From Lumbricus terrestris (taxonomy: Eukaryota > Annelida > Clitellata > Crassiclitellata > Lumbricidae), in the NCBI GenBank assembly GCA_949752735.1, contig OX457036.1:11681352-11745351 (forward strand): 64,000 bases of DNA. The letters are read 5' to 3'. This document shows positions 43,301 through 56,465 of this stretch, in pieces. The notes beneath the pieces were generated by a model. It was given only the letters and a program-made list of their open reading frames with translations, had not been told where the DNA came from and searched no databases. Within the stretch, counting starts at the first letter, position 1, and every line of letters starts with the position of its first letter. Both the position numbers and the translations under genes were made by a program.

Positions 43301-45079
43301 GATGCTTGAATGCTTCTAACACAGTAGTTTGAGATTCTGCTCGCCAGAGACCGCCGGTGTCACGGGATATTCTATCAACTTTTAAAGCTATCCGGGGGAG
43401 TAACTAATCTATCCTCTAGATGAAATATACCGGTATAGACTATCCGGGGGATAAACCATTCTATCCATATATTGGAAAATGCGTTTAATTAAAAAATTAT
43501 GCTGTAATAACAATTTAAAGTGACTATAATATTTTTTCAAGTGTCCTAAGCAATGTTCAGAGCAAGGCAACTCAAATTTATTTAGTCACTCGATCCGAGT
43601 GTTTGCAAGTGTTCTAAATGTTCTAAGTGCTTTAAAACCAAGGCAAACAAAATTATCTAATGGGCACGAACATACCTTTTACAGTCCGTGTACACAACAA
43701 AGCAGTTGAAGTTATTAATTTGCAAAAATAAACACACGCGGAAGTGGCTTTTTTCAACTTCTCTTCATCTTGGAGATACGATTAATACGATGGATGCTCT
43801 GTTTTGTGACACCGGCTAGCCCCCATCGCATTGAATGCGGACCGCCGCTCGCGGCCTTAATATTTCCATCATCCAACTTGGAATTGACAGCGGCCAAAAA
43901 GGCCTCCGATTGACTCAGGTCACCCATACAACCTCGATTAGGCATGTGATCCTCCTGTCCCCGGGTGGGTTCGAGCCGCCATTTCTCAGTCACGTTCTTA
44001 GGAGTTTTGGTCATGCAGCGCATTTTCCAGCCCTGTTCAGGTGGGCAAAGATGGCGCCAAAGGATGGTGGGTGCAGAGTCGAGAAAACATTTCCATACTG
44101 AGGAAGACTGAGGTGTCCCACATAATGTCTTGCAAGATGGCTGTGAAGGCGAACTCCCTCCACATACATATCAGGGGCTATTTTAAGGAATGTTCTCAAC
44201 TTCACGTAAATGACGTATTTTGAGACTGGACATACGAAAGTCTTTGACCGGGGATTTGTCTTCAAAAGCTGAAGCAGCTTTTGGTGAGCGCTCGTTAATA
44301 AGCCGGTGCTTTGCGCTTGGCCTTCGACTGGAGCTTTAGATGTTTGAATATTAAGATTTTCCGACTTTACAAAAATTCATATTAAAGATCAAAATCAATT
44401 GTTATGACAATGTTTGACTCAAAGTTCATCATGGCAAATTCTCCGAATGAATTAACGAATGAAATCAGCTAGACGTTCTTAGACGTTTAGACTTTTCAAT
44501 ATTCTTAATCGACTAGAAATCCCTTAAAGATCCCTTACAGATCCTCTGCTGTTGCTGGAATTTGAAATAGCTCAGAAAGATTGTTAAGTGTAATAAAGCT
44601 AAATGGTCCTATGTTCCTGAACACTTCCAAAGTTTCGCTAGTAGGCCTATGTAAGTGTACGTCTAAATGTTGCTTTTCTGCTCTGAAACCCTGGTCATTA
44701 AGATCAACATGATATCTGTTATGCTAAAGCTAAAGCTAGCAGACAGGATGAGATATTTCCCCAAGAAATAAAATCTTTGAGCTAATTTCAAATTTTGTAT
44801 AAAATATAACCCACTAACTGCAAAATACGATGTAAGACCGATAAATATCTTTAGCAAACCTCCCAAATGGTCATACTGATCGATAGGCCTATACTGACAC
44901 CCACATCAACACGAACATGTACTGTTTAGGCTAATAGCAGTTTTAACCAGGAGCCGCGTCGCCGATCTACATGTACATGATTTTTACCACACCATGACTT
45001 GTCTTAGGGTACGACTGTGGAAATTTTATATGCTACAAGCTCTGGTGTCATTCATTCTTGAGAACCAGAATGTGTGTGT
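43301..45079. other. Noncoding interval with no recognised gene
   Basis: Two copies of a CTATCCGGGGGA phrase lie at 43386-43455. 43770-44060 is moderately GC-rich and contains GGGTGGGTTCGAGCCGCC, a B-box-like motif, but no matching A box. TAGGCCTA occurs at 44643 and 44885. Confidence 0.5.
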
Positions 45080-45830
45080 GTGAACATAGCCGCAGACTTG
45101 GTCCTGGGTTTGTGGAAACGAACGAGCGACCGAAGGACAATACTTTCCAGTGCACGAGCACCTAGCTGGGTAGGGGTTTTGGAAGGTGATGTACCAATCC
45201 CATTTTCGAATTTTGTTTATTTTCCACGCTGCACTGGTGGTATTATAAGTTGTAATTTAGCGAGGTTGCTCATCATTTCAGTGCTGATAGTCATGGCTTA
45301 GGACTTTAACAAGTGACCCGTCCCATTGTTTAAATATTTTTTACAACATTATAATGGCAACTTTTAGACTGAGATCTTAACAAAATTGCTCACAAATTTC
45401 ACGCCAAAAGGCATGGTTTGAGGCTTCAATTAATGTCAATTTCCATTGTTTGCATTTCTGAATTTCCACACTGTAACTGTCATCTGAACAAAGTTACTCT
45501 TTTTAAATGCTGACAGTTATGGTTTTAGAGTTTGGAGAGTCTCCCCTTATTGTTTAGTTTTTTCATTTGCACGCTGTTAATCTGGCATTAAAAGCTGTCA
45601 TTTGAAAAAATTACTCATAATTTTCTTTTCTCGCCCATTGTTTGAAAAAAGCGTCATTTACCCACTATTGTAATAGCATACTGTTACCTTGACAAATTCA
45701 ATCATAATTTGGTACTCAGAGACGTGGTTTAAGACTTGAATAATTCCCCCTACCTGCATCTTAATTTTTTTAAATTTACACAACTTAATGGTGGCAGTTT
45801 AGGCTGTCATATGTATCAAAATTGATAATT
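45080..45830 (+). repeat. Diverged copy of the array element (head plus about five monomers)
   Basis: The head is GACTTGGTCCTGG...GACCGAAGGACAA. Monomers start at TTTTCCACGCTGCACTGG and recur at about 140-150 bp with CAACATTATAATGGCA, TTTCCACACTGTAACTG and TTTGCACGCTGTTAATCTGG. No terminal repeats can be read at this age. Confidence 0.55.
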
Positions 45831-46206
45831 ATGGACAAGCAGTGGATAACACCGTAGAAATCTATAATAATGTTTGTGATAATATTTCTGAAATATTTGG
45901 GGGATATAAGATATAAGCATCTCCGTCACCACCACAAGTTCCGGGTTCCGTTCCTCGATCCTATCCCATTTAAGTCTACACCCCTGTGCGAGATGCTAGT
46001 TCAATAACATAGGCCTACGTGTATCTTTCAGATTCTGAGGATGGTGATTTTTGGATGGGATCACATAAACTTAAAAAGGGTGCGTGTAATATGGGGATAT
46101 ATGGAGAATTTTGAAGAAAATTTGAGTATGCATTGGCCTACAATCCTACATCATGTATATATGTATTGGATAGCCTGTGTGGCTGATAGGCTAGCTCAGT
46201 CTGGAT

Positions 46207-47360
46207 CATGGGCGCCCGCAGAAATATTTCCAGGGGGGGCAAAATGTTTACGATAGTCACTGTTAAATTTTTTAGTACCAATAGCTTAAAAAATGCAAAG
46301 CTGGAAATTAAGAATACAGGTATTTTTCAAAGAGGTTAGCCTACTTATGGAAATTTCTCACTTTCATTTTGTGTATATATTTTAATACGAATAGTCTCCT
46401 TAGAAATTTGATAAAAATCAAAAAGTAGATGTCAACAAGTAGCCTAGTTTCCTAAAGGTGTGCTATATAAGTCCATAGAATAAACGAATGAATAAATGAA
46501 CGAAAATTAGGGTCAGTTTTCAAGGGGCAGGTGCTCCTCTAGACGCTTCTAAAGCGCCACTCGAAAGCCAGTCGCAGGGCACCAGCTTTTTCACATGTGC
46601 TGCATCGAGTCAGAAGCCTATTCCAAAGAGTAGTCAGAAACAGGTCCAAGTCTGGTAGCCAGGAAACCAGAGTAACTGTTAATGCGGGTCTCGTTTAGGA
46701 AGGTGGAGCATCCGAGGATCAGATGAGTGTAAGTATCAATTCTTTTGAACAGATCTCTTTGCCAGTTTTGGATATAAATCCCGAGGCATATATAACCAGA
46801 GCCCCTTATCCAAGTTTATCTACAATTTGACCTCCCTGGATTCTGTACTGGCAGTTTGCAAAATGGACAAAATGGAGCCTGGCTCATAGCAGACTTGGTT
46901 CATATAATTACAATGCTGGTGAATAAGCAGATCTCCCTGGTGTAATTTCAGTGTACTATAGAGAAATTTTCAAATTTTTGCATTAGTAGGCCCTATTTAA
47001 TTTTTTGCAGTTGTGATTATTTGCCCTGCAGCTGGATTCCACTCAAGTAACCTAGGCCATATAGTTGATAGGCCTGCTGTTTGCATGGTCGCCCACAGGA
47101 GGGTTGAAAGCCAATTATAGTTATTGTCACAGTTTCTAGAGAGAGCTTGAACATGCATGGCAGAAAGTTATAAGAGCATGTTTGTTTCTATAGTGATCTC
47201 TAAACGTACATTTCTGACTTTCACTGTCTGTATCGTTCGCATCATTGGCGCATTAATGCAAAGAAATTTCCTAAAAACCGAAAAGTAGTAGTTAAAAAAA
47301 TAAGATTTCAATTTTCCAGGGGGCAAGTGCTCCCCTTGCCCCTATGTGCGGGCGTCCATG
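46207..47360. mobile_element. hAT-type nonautonomous element (1154 bp)
   Basis: GTCTGGAT is duplicated at 46199-46206 and 47361-47368. The ends are CATGGGCGCCCGCA (left) and TGCGGGCGTCCATG (right). CAGGGGGGGCAAAA on the left is echoed by CAGGGGGCAAGTGC near the right end. The interior holds the interspersed repeat shared with 1830-2100 and no transposase. Confidence 0.92.
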
Positions 47361-47368
47361 GTCTGGAT

Positions 47369-48340
47369 GTATGCCTGATTAATTCTTTTCTTTTCATCGC
47401 CTGTCTCCAGTTAGATACTTGGGTTGTTATATTATAGTAGACTATTTTCCTTTATGCGTCTGACTGTCTACGTCCCTTCCTGCTTCAGCTTGCCAGAGTA
47501 AGCGGAAAAAGCACGAGAAAGTAGACTACGATGGCCAAGAAGTTGTCATTATGGTATGAAGGATAACCCCGGCCTTTACAACTTTATCAGGATATCAACT
47601 TACAGCAGGCCTTGAATCTGCATCCGCCCATACATTTAGCATACTGCATATTCTTCTGTCTGCAGCCTATATGTGTGATTTTTAGCAGAACCTTGTCTTC
47701 GAATACATCACCCATTTTCCCCCGCTCTTACTTCATGCACACGGGTGATCTTCGCCGTATACCGGTCTAATGCTTGATTTGAAAACTGCATGTAATCACC
47801 ATATCTATTATAGTTCACGCCAAATTTCAACAGGCCTGCTCTTTTCCTGAACATAAATATCACCCAAATAAACAGCCTCAAAGATGTTCTCTTTGGGCTG
47901 TTACTATCATGTTTGTGTCCAACTTTTTACCACTAACTTCTCGTCGGTTCACGCAACTAGGCAAAAAAGTAACTGCACAAGATCTGATTTTCAACTGCAC
48001 AAATCTCTTTCTCAACTACACACTTTGTGTCCAGCTGTACGTTAAAATAACCACTGATCATCACCATTCACCCAAAACATGCTTGTTTGCTTTCTGTGCC
48101 TCTTCAGCTCTGCTAATAGAAATATGCTATCGTCCGTGGTTTTATATCTGCTTTTTAAGAGAATACGCATATTCTCTTAGACTAAAGCAAACATAAATGG
48201 CGTAACTCTGTATCTAAACGCTAACGAGGGATATTATAGCACCAGCATTCAACTAAATATTTTCCTTTCTCGAGTAGGCCTTTTCATAAGGCCCAGATCA
48301 TCCCACGTTTTGAGTTGTGCCATGCAGCATTTGCACCATG
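47369..48340. other. Noncoding interval, nothing recognised
   Basis: AT-rich unique-looking sequence. The longest frame (47909-48196, plus) has no recognisable domain and no splice or start context to support it. Confidence 0.5.
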
Positions 48341-49080
48341 CAGTTCCATCCCCCAGAGGTTCATGTAAACTCAAATGTTATAGCCAACAGATAGAAAATG
48401 TTTGAGATCGTAATCTATTCGGGATGACCATAATAATAATATTATTGCTCCCGAAAACATCTATTTCCATTGGTCTGCCGATCGTGAACAGCGACCCTCT
48501 AAATCCGACACTTTCTTGTGCATATGGATTGAAATTTACCATTGATGACGCACGTGTATCTTTTCAGAAAGTAAGAATAGATTTTCTAACGAATTTGCGT
48601 CTCAATCAGTAGGCCCATACAAATCTTCGACTTGAACAGATTGCATAGGCTTATCATTAAGTAGACAAGCGTTAATCCTATAGGTAAAAATGAATAACTT
48701 GTATAAGACGGCACTTGCCCTAAACAATGTTCAAATATAATGTATGATTGTCAGTGAATCGATCAGGCAGCTGAACTTCACGCATCCGTTAAGACTGAAC
48801 TCAATGAAGCTGTCACACCAACTATTTTCTATATGGAACTTTCCTATATACAGGCCTGCGCTCTGTAAATCCATGCCGCTCCAGAAGCGTGTAATGCATA
48901 TACGCTAAAAGTGAAAGTATTGGGCGTAGGGCCTACTGCGAAAACTAACCTTTGCTCTTTCCTGCAAACTGCATGCAGCATAAGTTTAAGTTTTCCTTTA
49001 TCCAACTAACAATTGCGTAAACTATATACTCAATTGTATTGCCCCGCCACCCCTCCCCCGATGATTAATTACCATTATTA
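48340..49080 (-). repeat. Orphan upstream block of the Mab-21 family
   Basis: Matches the copy A/B/D blocks (AACAGATAGAAAATG, TTGATGACGCACG, TGAACTTCACGCATCCG, GACTGAACTCAATGAAGC). The donor-like GGGCAAGT lies at 48713-48720. The nearest Mab-21 start codon is copy C, 5.3 kb away, which already has its own first-exon candidate. It is either an alternative promoter for C or the remains of a lost gene copy. Confidence 0.65.
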
Positions 49081-49344
49081 ATATTGCTGATAGGTTTGCC
49101 ATACAAACACGCACACTCATACACACACGAAAACGGACAGACATGCATAAGCACACTTAGGCCTATGTACAAAAATGTATATCTAAATATCTTTAAATAG
49201 GCCTATATAAGATATATTCAATTCAATTTTCCTTTAATCATGACTTATGGCTGGCAAAACGAAGCCTGTTCCATTGTAGCAAATTTAACAAAGGTTTTAT
49301 TTATTGAGTTTGATGGCCTCAGAACTCGATAAGTTCTTCACCGA

Positions 49345-50042
49345 TTCTGTTCAAAATTTTCGCAAACCGTTCCATTCGAACATAAGCGTGTTGTTATAAT
49401 GCCTTTTGGGGAAAAGCGCAATCTTTTCGACCAAAAAACACAACTATGCGAACGATTTGACCGATCTCGATTTCAATTTCAAACCGACGTTGCTTCCGAC
49501 TGCAGCCGTCTATTTATAGCACATATAGGCTACGTGCGTTCGTTTTATAGCGCATATATTTATCTAGCTGTTGATTTCTACAGTAACAAAAACTAACGTT
49601 TTACATTTTTAGTTATATAGATTTTCGCAAACCGTTCCATTCGAACATAAGCGGGTTGTTATAATGCCTTTTGGGAAAAAGCGCAATCTTTTCGACCAAA
49701 AAACACAACTATGCGAACGATTTGAGCGATCTCGATTTTTACAAAATCAAGGATCTCGGAGTTTTACGGACGGACGGACAACGGACGTACGGACGTGGAG
49801 GGACAAAGGAGATGAAGAGAGGGGTGAGTGTGAAAGGGAGGGAGCGGGAGGAAGAGGGAGGGAGAAAGGGGAGGGAGAGAGCGAGGGAGAGGGATGGAGG
49901 AAACGGGAGGAGGGTGTGAGGCAGGGAAGGGGAGGGGACGGGAGGACAGAGGCAGGAAGGGAGACAGAGGAAGGGAAGTAGGGAGTGAGGGTGGGAGGGA
50001 GAGTCTTTTCAGCCACAGCAACGCGTGGCGGGGTACAGCTAG
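49345..50042 (+). mobile_element. Helitron-like nonautonomous element with direct repeats
   Basis: A segment of about 130 bp (TTTTCGCAAACCGTTCCATT ... GCGAACGATTTGA) occurs at 49356 and again at 49621. The right end has the hairpin GCCAC/GTGGC (50012-50029) followed by GGGGTACAG and CTAG at 50039-50042, then T. Between them is a GGGAGGGAG-rich purine stretch (49800-50000). The terminus fits the Helitron rule; the 5' end is not located. Confidence 0.5.
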
Positions 50043-50496
50043 TTCTCTATAAATTCTTTCCTTTTCTTTCTCTTATGCGCAAAGCCAACTTGTGTGTAAT
50101 CCGGTTGACATGGTATTGTTTTCGCGCGAAGAACCAATTCTGGTTTTTGTATGGCCGCGCTTCCGGCTCAGCCTGCACTTGTTTAGAGAAGAAATGTGGC
50201 ATTTTCTTGTGTTTTCAACCGTTTTTATGACTAAGGAATGTTGTATCAGGGTAATTAATGCGTCCTAGCCCGATTTTGTGATGCCATCCAATGCATTGAA
50301 ATGCTGAAATCCACTCCAAGCTGCTGTGGCTGGTCAGCTCTCCTCTCTGACTCATCTTGCAACTGTTTCTTTGTTTGCCATCCAATGCTTTGGCCTGTCT
50401 GTAACTTCCTTCTCTCCCTCTATCTTCTGCAACTATCATCGCTGCCAATAAATCTCCATTATGCTTATCTCTCGTATTTTAATAATCATTTACATA

Positions 50497-51560
50497 GGGG
50501 GAGGGTGCGGCAAAACGCCCATGGGAGGTAAGATGCCCATAGGCATTATTTCAGTCAACTGAAATGCCGAATCCAAATTTTAGTTAGAACCGTTTAGTTT
50601 TATGTATTTCCGGTTGAAAGACATCCTACTTTCGTTTTCCCTGTGACCAGGTCACTCGTTATCAAGAAAAATCGACTTTTGCGAAAGCTGATGTAAGGGT
50701 TCCCATTTTTCATTAATTTGTTAAAATTACTTAGTTTCGCTTTTTCCGAAAGATCCATGCTTTCTTGGATTCATACTTATTTAGGTATGCTACATTGAAC
50801 TTAAACCTGCCATTGAAGTAGTCGTTTTAGGCGAGGAGTATGGAATGTAACTACTACTGCTTGGGGGTAAGATGCTCACGGGGCTGGGCGTCTTACCCCA
50901 CGTAACTGGGCGTCTTACCTCACATGACTGGACATACATACCTACATACTACAGAAATACATATATACATACATACATACATACATGCATACATACATAC
51001 ATACATACATACATACATACATACATACATACATACATACATACATACATACATACATGCATGCATACATACATACATACATTCATGCATACATACATAC
51101 ATGCATACATACATACATACATACATACATACATGCATACATACATACATGCATGCATACATACATACATACATACATTCATTCATGCATACATACATAC
51201 ATACATACATACATACATACATACATACATACATGCATGCATGCATGCATGCATGCATGCATGCATACATACGTACATGCACGTACGCTAGTCAATTATC
51301 TAGTATACATTATCATTGGGGTAAAATGCCCAGGCTATGGGCATTTTTCCCCCTAGGTGGGGCAAAACGCCCATTTTGGACCAAACACTTTCAGACAATT
51401 CTGTGCCTAAAGTTGAATCCATTTAAGTTTTTTTATTTAGTGATATTGTAGCTTAAGGGCAGATGTTTATGATGATAAAAAAGTAACATCAATTGTTAAT
51501 GTGCTTTGCTCTCTACACCCGGTTTTTCCTTAAGGGGGGCGTTTTGCCCCACCCTCCCCC
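50497..51560. mobile_element. TIR element around a CATA array
   Basis: GGGGGAGGGTGCGGCAAAAC starts the left arm (50497) after TA. The right arm ends GTTTTGCCCCACCCTCCCCC (51560) before ATA. Inside both ends are repeated phrases (GGTAAGATGCCCA, GGGCGTCTTACC, GGGTAAAATGCCCA) in both orientations. The interior is the 340-bp CATA microsatellite. No transposase is present. Target duplication TA or ATA, not resolved. Confidence 0.65.
50935..51275. repeat. (CATA)n microsatellite, about 340 bp
   Basis: CATACATACATA with scattered CATG variants ending in (CATG)n. It generates long spurious frames (Thr-Tyr-Ile-His or Cys-Met-Tyr-Val repeats) on both strands. Confidence 0.98.
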
Positions 51561-52950
51561 ATAACACCATGATGAACTCTGCTATAAAACTACGGAGTCT
51601 TTCCGTCATCCAAGTGATCCAAATGGTTGCATCTCGTATATTAATGCGCTTGTGACCACGTTCACGATGGAAAACACGATAGTTATCAAAAGTAATTTTG
51701 TATTCTCAATATTCGGATTTATTTGCATTCTGCCTATAATATGGACTTTGTACAATTTTTATGTAATAAAAATACAATTCGCTGAAAGCATAACAGGAAC
51801 ATATTTTTCTGATTAGTCCTATATTCGTTTGGTGCGGTACTGTACATGATCCGTCTGGGCAATTAGCCTATCTCTCGACATAGCCCACAATGTTTAAAAG
51901 CCTGCTTCATCTCGCTTGCGGCTGAACACTGGGCTCAAAAGATGATCGCACACTCTTTTATACAATCCAACACAATGAAATACAGTACAGTAGGAATACA
52001 ATACAATACAATTTCAATGGAATACAGTAGAAGCAAATTCAAAACACCAATATAATACACAATTCAACGCAGTGCAATATAGCGCAACATGAAACGATTA
52101 CAAGTCATACACTACAATACTTAACAAGGAACTATAACACCACGCATTTACGATACGTGCAGTCGTGCACTACATCCTGAAACCGTTTGCAGGCTAGCCA
52201 CGCTCGTTACGACCTACTACTATACCAGACATCACAGATCGCAGTTCAGATGGCTCAGCCTATAATTACGTCAGCACAGTTACACAGTCAGATAATATAA
52301 TTATGTCGGTCCTGTTCTAAACACACCACCGAACATGATGAATTTACATCTTTTAGGGAAAGCTTAAACAAGGAAGAAGGTATAAGAATTATTCCGGCAT
52401 TCATCATTATGTGAATCAGAAACAGTCGCAAATGTTAATGAATTCTCTGCAATGTATTGTAATCCCGAAAACAGATTTTTTATGCTGCGCCTATCCTGTG
52501 ATATAGAAGATAATTTATATAACGACACTCAAAGGAGATATTAAGAAGGCTACTCTGTTGCCGCACTGTATCGTGCTGGATAAAACACTGTCGCAATTCT
52601 ATCACGAGTTCCCTGCAATGCATTATAATAAAACAGCATCCATGCAAATTATAAAATTTCTCTGTAGATAATATTTGAACATCGATGGGGAAATACACAG
52701 ATAGATAGAAAGACGGACAGACAGAGAGACAGACAGACGTACCCGAATATTACTTCAAATAGTTTATTCGTATTTGGCCGAATTGTCAGGACGCAATAGA
52801 AAGACATTATACAGGAGCTTAGAGATTGGATAGTCTACTTTAAAAACAAAGTCTTCAGCGTGACATTTACCAGGAAAAGAGATTAACTAGGAAACAAGGT
52901 CTTGCATTTTTTATCATCTTAAAGATAAAACTCCGGAATTGCTTCCAAAA
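51561..52950. other. Noncoding interval, 3' flank of copy D
   Basis: AATAC-type short repeats occur at 51965-52070. TTCAAATAGTTTATTCGTAT (52753) matches the flank of copy E (59790), so this is duplicated 3' flank. I see no gene. Confidence 0.5.
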
Positions 52951-52954
52951 TTTC

Positions 52955-55870
52955 TGAAGTTTAGTAGAAGAAACCAGCGAATGATACGTTCAAACGGAAG
53001 ATTACACTTCACGGCAGCAAATTCAGCCAATGCTGACTTTGCTGCTTTTCTATTATAGATCGCAGTCGATACAGCATCTGAGTTTCAAATAGCTAGCTAC
53101 GAAACGTTTTTGAAGAATATAATGGCACTTAATCGTATAGTCAATGGACGCTGAAAGCGGTTCCTTAAGATAGCAAATGCATCGGCAGAAAAAGTGGGCA
53201 AACGTTGACTCGTCAGTACATTCAGATTTGCACATATCGTCATTCCTAGGTGACAAATAATAAAAGAGAGTATGAAGTCCAAGCAAACACTGTACATTTC
53301 TATCGAAAAGTGTGTCAATGGGTGGCAATAGCAAAACATGTGCAAATGCAAACTCATTTGAATCGTTTTGCAGAATAATGCTACAAAGCCTTTTGTAACT
53401 TTGCGCAATAGATGTTTCGTTGTGAGGTTGACAGAATGCAATGCAGGTTCATTCAGAATATTTTCACATAAATGCAACACTTCATCGTATCGACGAAATT
53501 TATACAGGTACAAAGCACGATAGCAGTCACCTGTGTTGCACTGCATGCCAAAGTCTTTGCGAATCACATCGTAGAATGTCGTCAAACTCTCCATGGCATG
53601 TTGTGTTAAATAATCAATTAGTTTTCCTTTGACTATCGAAGGATTCTGCCCAACTGCTGCATCACTTGTCAGTGATTCCTCTCTCCGATAAACGCATTCT
53701 CTGAGATCTTTGAAACAAATGACTGACTTCACCGAAATGAAGATCATTCGCTCTGTTAAAGCCGACAGTAAGTGGTCTAACGCAGTAGATGCCGAAGTTG
53801 ACAAATCAGGATTCAACTGTGAGCTTAATTGCATTGAAGATCTAATATAGGATACTGTTGTTAAATAATATGCAAACACATTTGGGGTCAGACGGAGATC
53901 GAGATAGATCTGTCTCTTTGGAAAAATCAGTTTTTCACCAAACTTTTTATAAAGCAGACAAAATCCAACGATTGTAACGACATCGTCAATGAACAGCAAA
54001 CAACCTGCGTTCAATGTTTCATTGCCAGCGCTGTTAGTTTCACACATCGAAAATGCTGAGCACAAATCTTCTACTAATTGGTTTTCGAAGTTTACAAAAT
54101 GAATAGCAGCAAGATAGAGCAAAGATGCAGGGGCAATTACGTCGCTTTGGGAATCATTTGTTTCTAAGGTCTTTCTAAGAAATTCCTTTGCTAAGAGAGA
54201 CATCAGTTGAAATCGAGTTTCGCTCTCGGACCCGGTTAAGTTTTCCATAAGATCCTGTGCTCGTAAATATAGAAGAAGACTTGTTTCCGATGTGGCGGGT
54301 GTAGGCCATGTGTGATACTGACACTTGACGTTTTTGGGCTTTAAGAAAATTGCTTTGATGAATTCATGAAATGCATCGCTATCCCATGATTTATTATGGC
54401 AATATCCCAGCAGTCAAACAATGCAGTGTTGAGTCAAAAAGTGTGAAACACGAAATGCTTTCTGGTATTGGTTGCACTGGCAGTGTACTGTGTATTAACA
54501 AATGAAACTTTCTTACAATATAAGCTGATAGAAGATCTACGTTCGCTTGAAAGTCTAAGGATTTAACCACCACTCTAGAAGTAAAGACATTGCAATTGTG
54601 AAATCCAACAGAAAACAAGATATCGAAAGATGCGAACTCCAATGCTCTCCGATGTTCGAAGACAGCTCGCTTGTATTTCTTCAAGTTTCGGGTTACTTCT
54701 CTTGCGTTTATCGTTTTTGTGACCATGGCATTCGCCCGAGTGAATGCTTCTATGTTATTATCTACGAACCACTGACAAAGAATGTCAGAATTTCGGAACT
54801 CATTCAACCGTCTTTTCGTATAGCCAAGTATCGCGACGCTCGAAGTGCCATGAAACAAATTTGCTTCGGGAATGAAATAGCTCGGAATGTAACCGCTCGT
54901 TAGCCATTGCAAAAGCTTTCCTCAATAACAGAAATGGAATTCCACCAATCAGGTGACATCATTTCACAGGTCCACAACATCAACGTCTTTATATGATACG
55001 TACACAAAACCTCATCTTCTTTTGCACAATCCTTTTGTATTATTTCTCTCTTGCAGAAGAATCTCAACATATGATAGACAATCTGTTGAACTTGAGACCA
55101 ACTTTGGATTAAATTAATTCTGCTACCGAAAACGACAATCGCCACTGCCACTCATCGTTTCTACAAGCACGATGCTGAGCGTAGACAACATGACAACCAT
55201 TTTGTACAACTTCAGAGATTTTAGAATTCGTCGGCCATCTATGATCTCGATGTCGTTTCGGCCAATCGTTGGCTTCTCTGGGCCACTGAGGACACCACAC
55301 GCTCTTAACCGTATCATATGTCATAGGATTTTGTTCAATTTGGAACGTAATTGCGGGACCTTTCAGAGTGGTTGATGAGACAGAAAAATCCTCCTCGTTC
55401 AGGGCTAGATCAGTTCCATTAGCATCTGTATTAACCTTAATGTACAAATGTATGGATGGTGCGACACCAAATTCATACTTCTTGCATTTCCAGTTATATT
55501 TCATCATTCCGAAAACTCTAAGTCGAACGAAACCCGGGTAATTGAGACATGGTTCCATCTTACAGCACTTTATCGTCTCTTCTAACCAACGCACATCATT
55601 TGGCAACGCTGGATATTCTGCAACGAATGCCAGCACAGTGCGATAGGTCAACAGCGTGTCTTGGTCGTCGATGCAGGTATTTAACGGTCTGATATAGAAC
55701 TCTTCACTGCTACCGCAAGCCATGATGTGAAAGTTTGAAATACGGCACAGTGATGAACTTGGATCATATTTGAGATCCGAAACAACACCACACGACTTTG
55801 GAAGCAACTGGCATGTACTGACAATGAACTCTGATGTAATTTCAATTTTCTGTTTTACTGCCGTGTCCAT
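52955..55870 (-). pseudogene. Mab-21/cGAS-like family gene, copy D (multiply frameshifted)
   Basis: ATG at 55868-55870. The first 253 codons are clean and keep GSS, DQD and YDTVKSVWCPQWP. Lesions compared with B and C: a 1-nt deletion just after SFSVAE near 55115; a net deletion of about 19 nt near 54915-54920; indels around 54395-54405 where YGLE is lost; and an insertion of about 55 nt near 53360-53430 in the TPR-like region. Between lesions the reading remains close to the intact copies through LAEFAAVKCNLPFERIIRWF near 52970. It is a clear pseudogene, older than A, still with a complete 5' region and upstream blocks. Confidence 0.9.
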
Positions 55871-55890
55871 CCTGTATGGATAGTAATATT
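55871..55890 (-). other. Candidate 3' splice acceptor before the ATG (copy D)
   Basis: TACTATCCATACAG|G-ATG on the gene strand, as in copy B. Confidence 0.45.
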
Positions 55891-55899
55891 ATTTATTGA

Positions 55900-56465
55900 A
55901 TGACAGTGTCATCTACGTTGTCAACTTCATCAACATTACCAAAATGTCATCAGCATCATCGTCGTTTATCGCTTTCAGTGTTGTCATCGTCATTATCATC
56001 ATCATTATCAATTGTCAACATGATGATCTTCATAATGATCAATTAAAACGCGCTGGTTTGCCACCTAGGCTAACAATGAACTCAGATAATTATAGTTTAT
56101 ATTATCCGCTTATGTGCTTTTGCATCCTGTTTATTTATTGTTATTTCAGAGATTTTATATAGCGCCTCTTAAAGGTATGTTACTCAGAAGCGCTCCACGC
56201 TCAATCACGGCTAAATAAGACAGTTTTAAGGTTCTTAAGGAACCGAGTGTAATGACCCCTGGGAATTAAGCGCAGTGTAACAGGGAGGCCATTCAAGGTT
56301 GTAGGACCTGCTACAGAGAATGAACGACGCAGTCGGATAGAAGTCCGCGAACGGGGACGAGAAGCTCAGAAGTTCGCCGATCGAAGGGTGCAATTTCAAT
56401 CCTTGTGGCCAATCACAGAGTGGTCCATTTTAGGCGCTGGTCCATCTTTAGCAACCTTCCTCTAC
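55900..56465. repeat. CAT-rich tract and an interspersed repeat
   Basis: CAT/ATC repeats at 55930-56010 correspond to the tract upstream of copy A. From 56155 the phrase TATAGCGCCTCTTAAAGGTA ... GAAGCGCTCCACGCTC begins a noncoding repeat of about 280 bp, SINE- or MITE-like. I could not find its ends. Confidence 0.45.

Noticed and set aside
43940..44000. Pol III gene or SINE with a GGTTCGAGCC box
   Set aside because: No matching A box or tRNA fold, and no second copy in the window.
49664..50021. Gly/Arg/Glu-rich and Pro/Ser-rich frames
   Set aside because: Translation of the GGGAGGGAG purine stretch.
50872..51451. Long open frames with His-Thr-Tyr-Ile or Cys-Met-Tyr-Val repeats
   Set aside because: Pure translation of the CATA microsatellite; frames exist on both strands.
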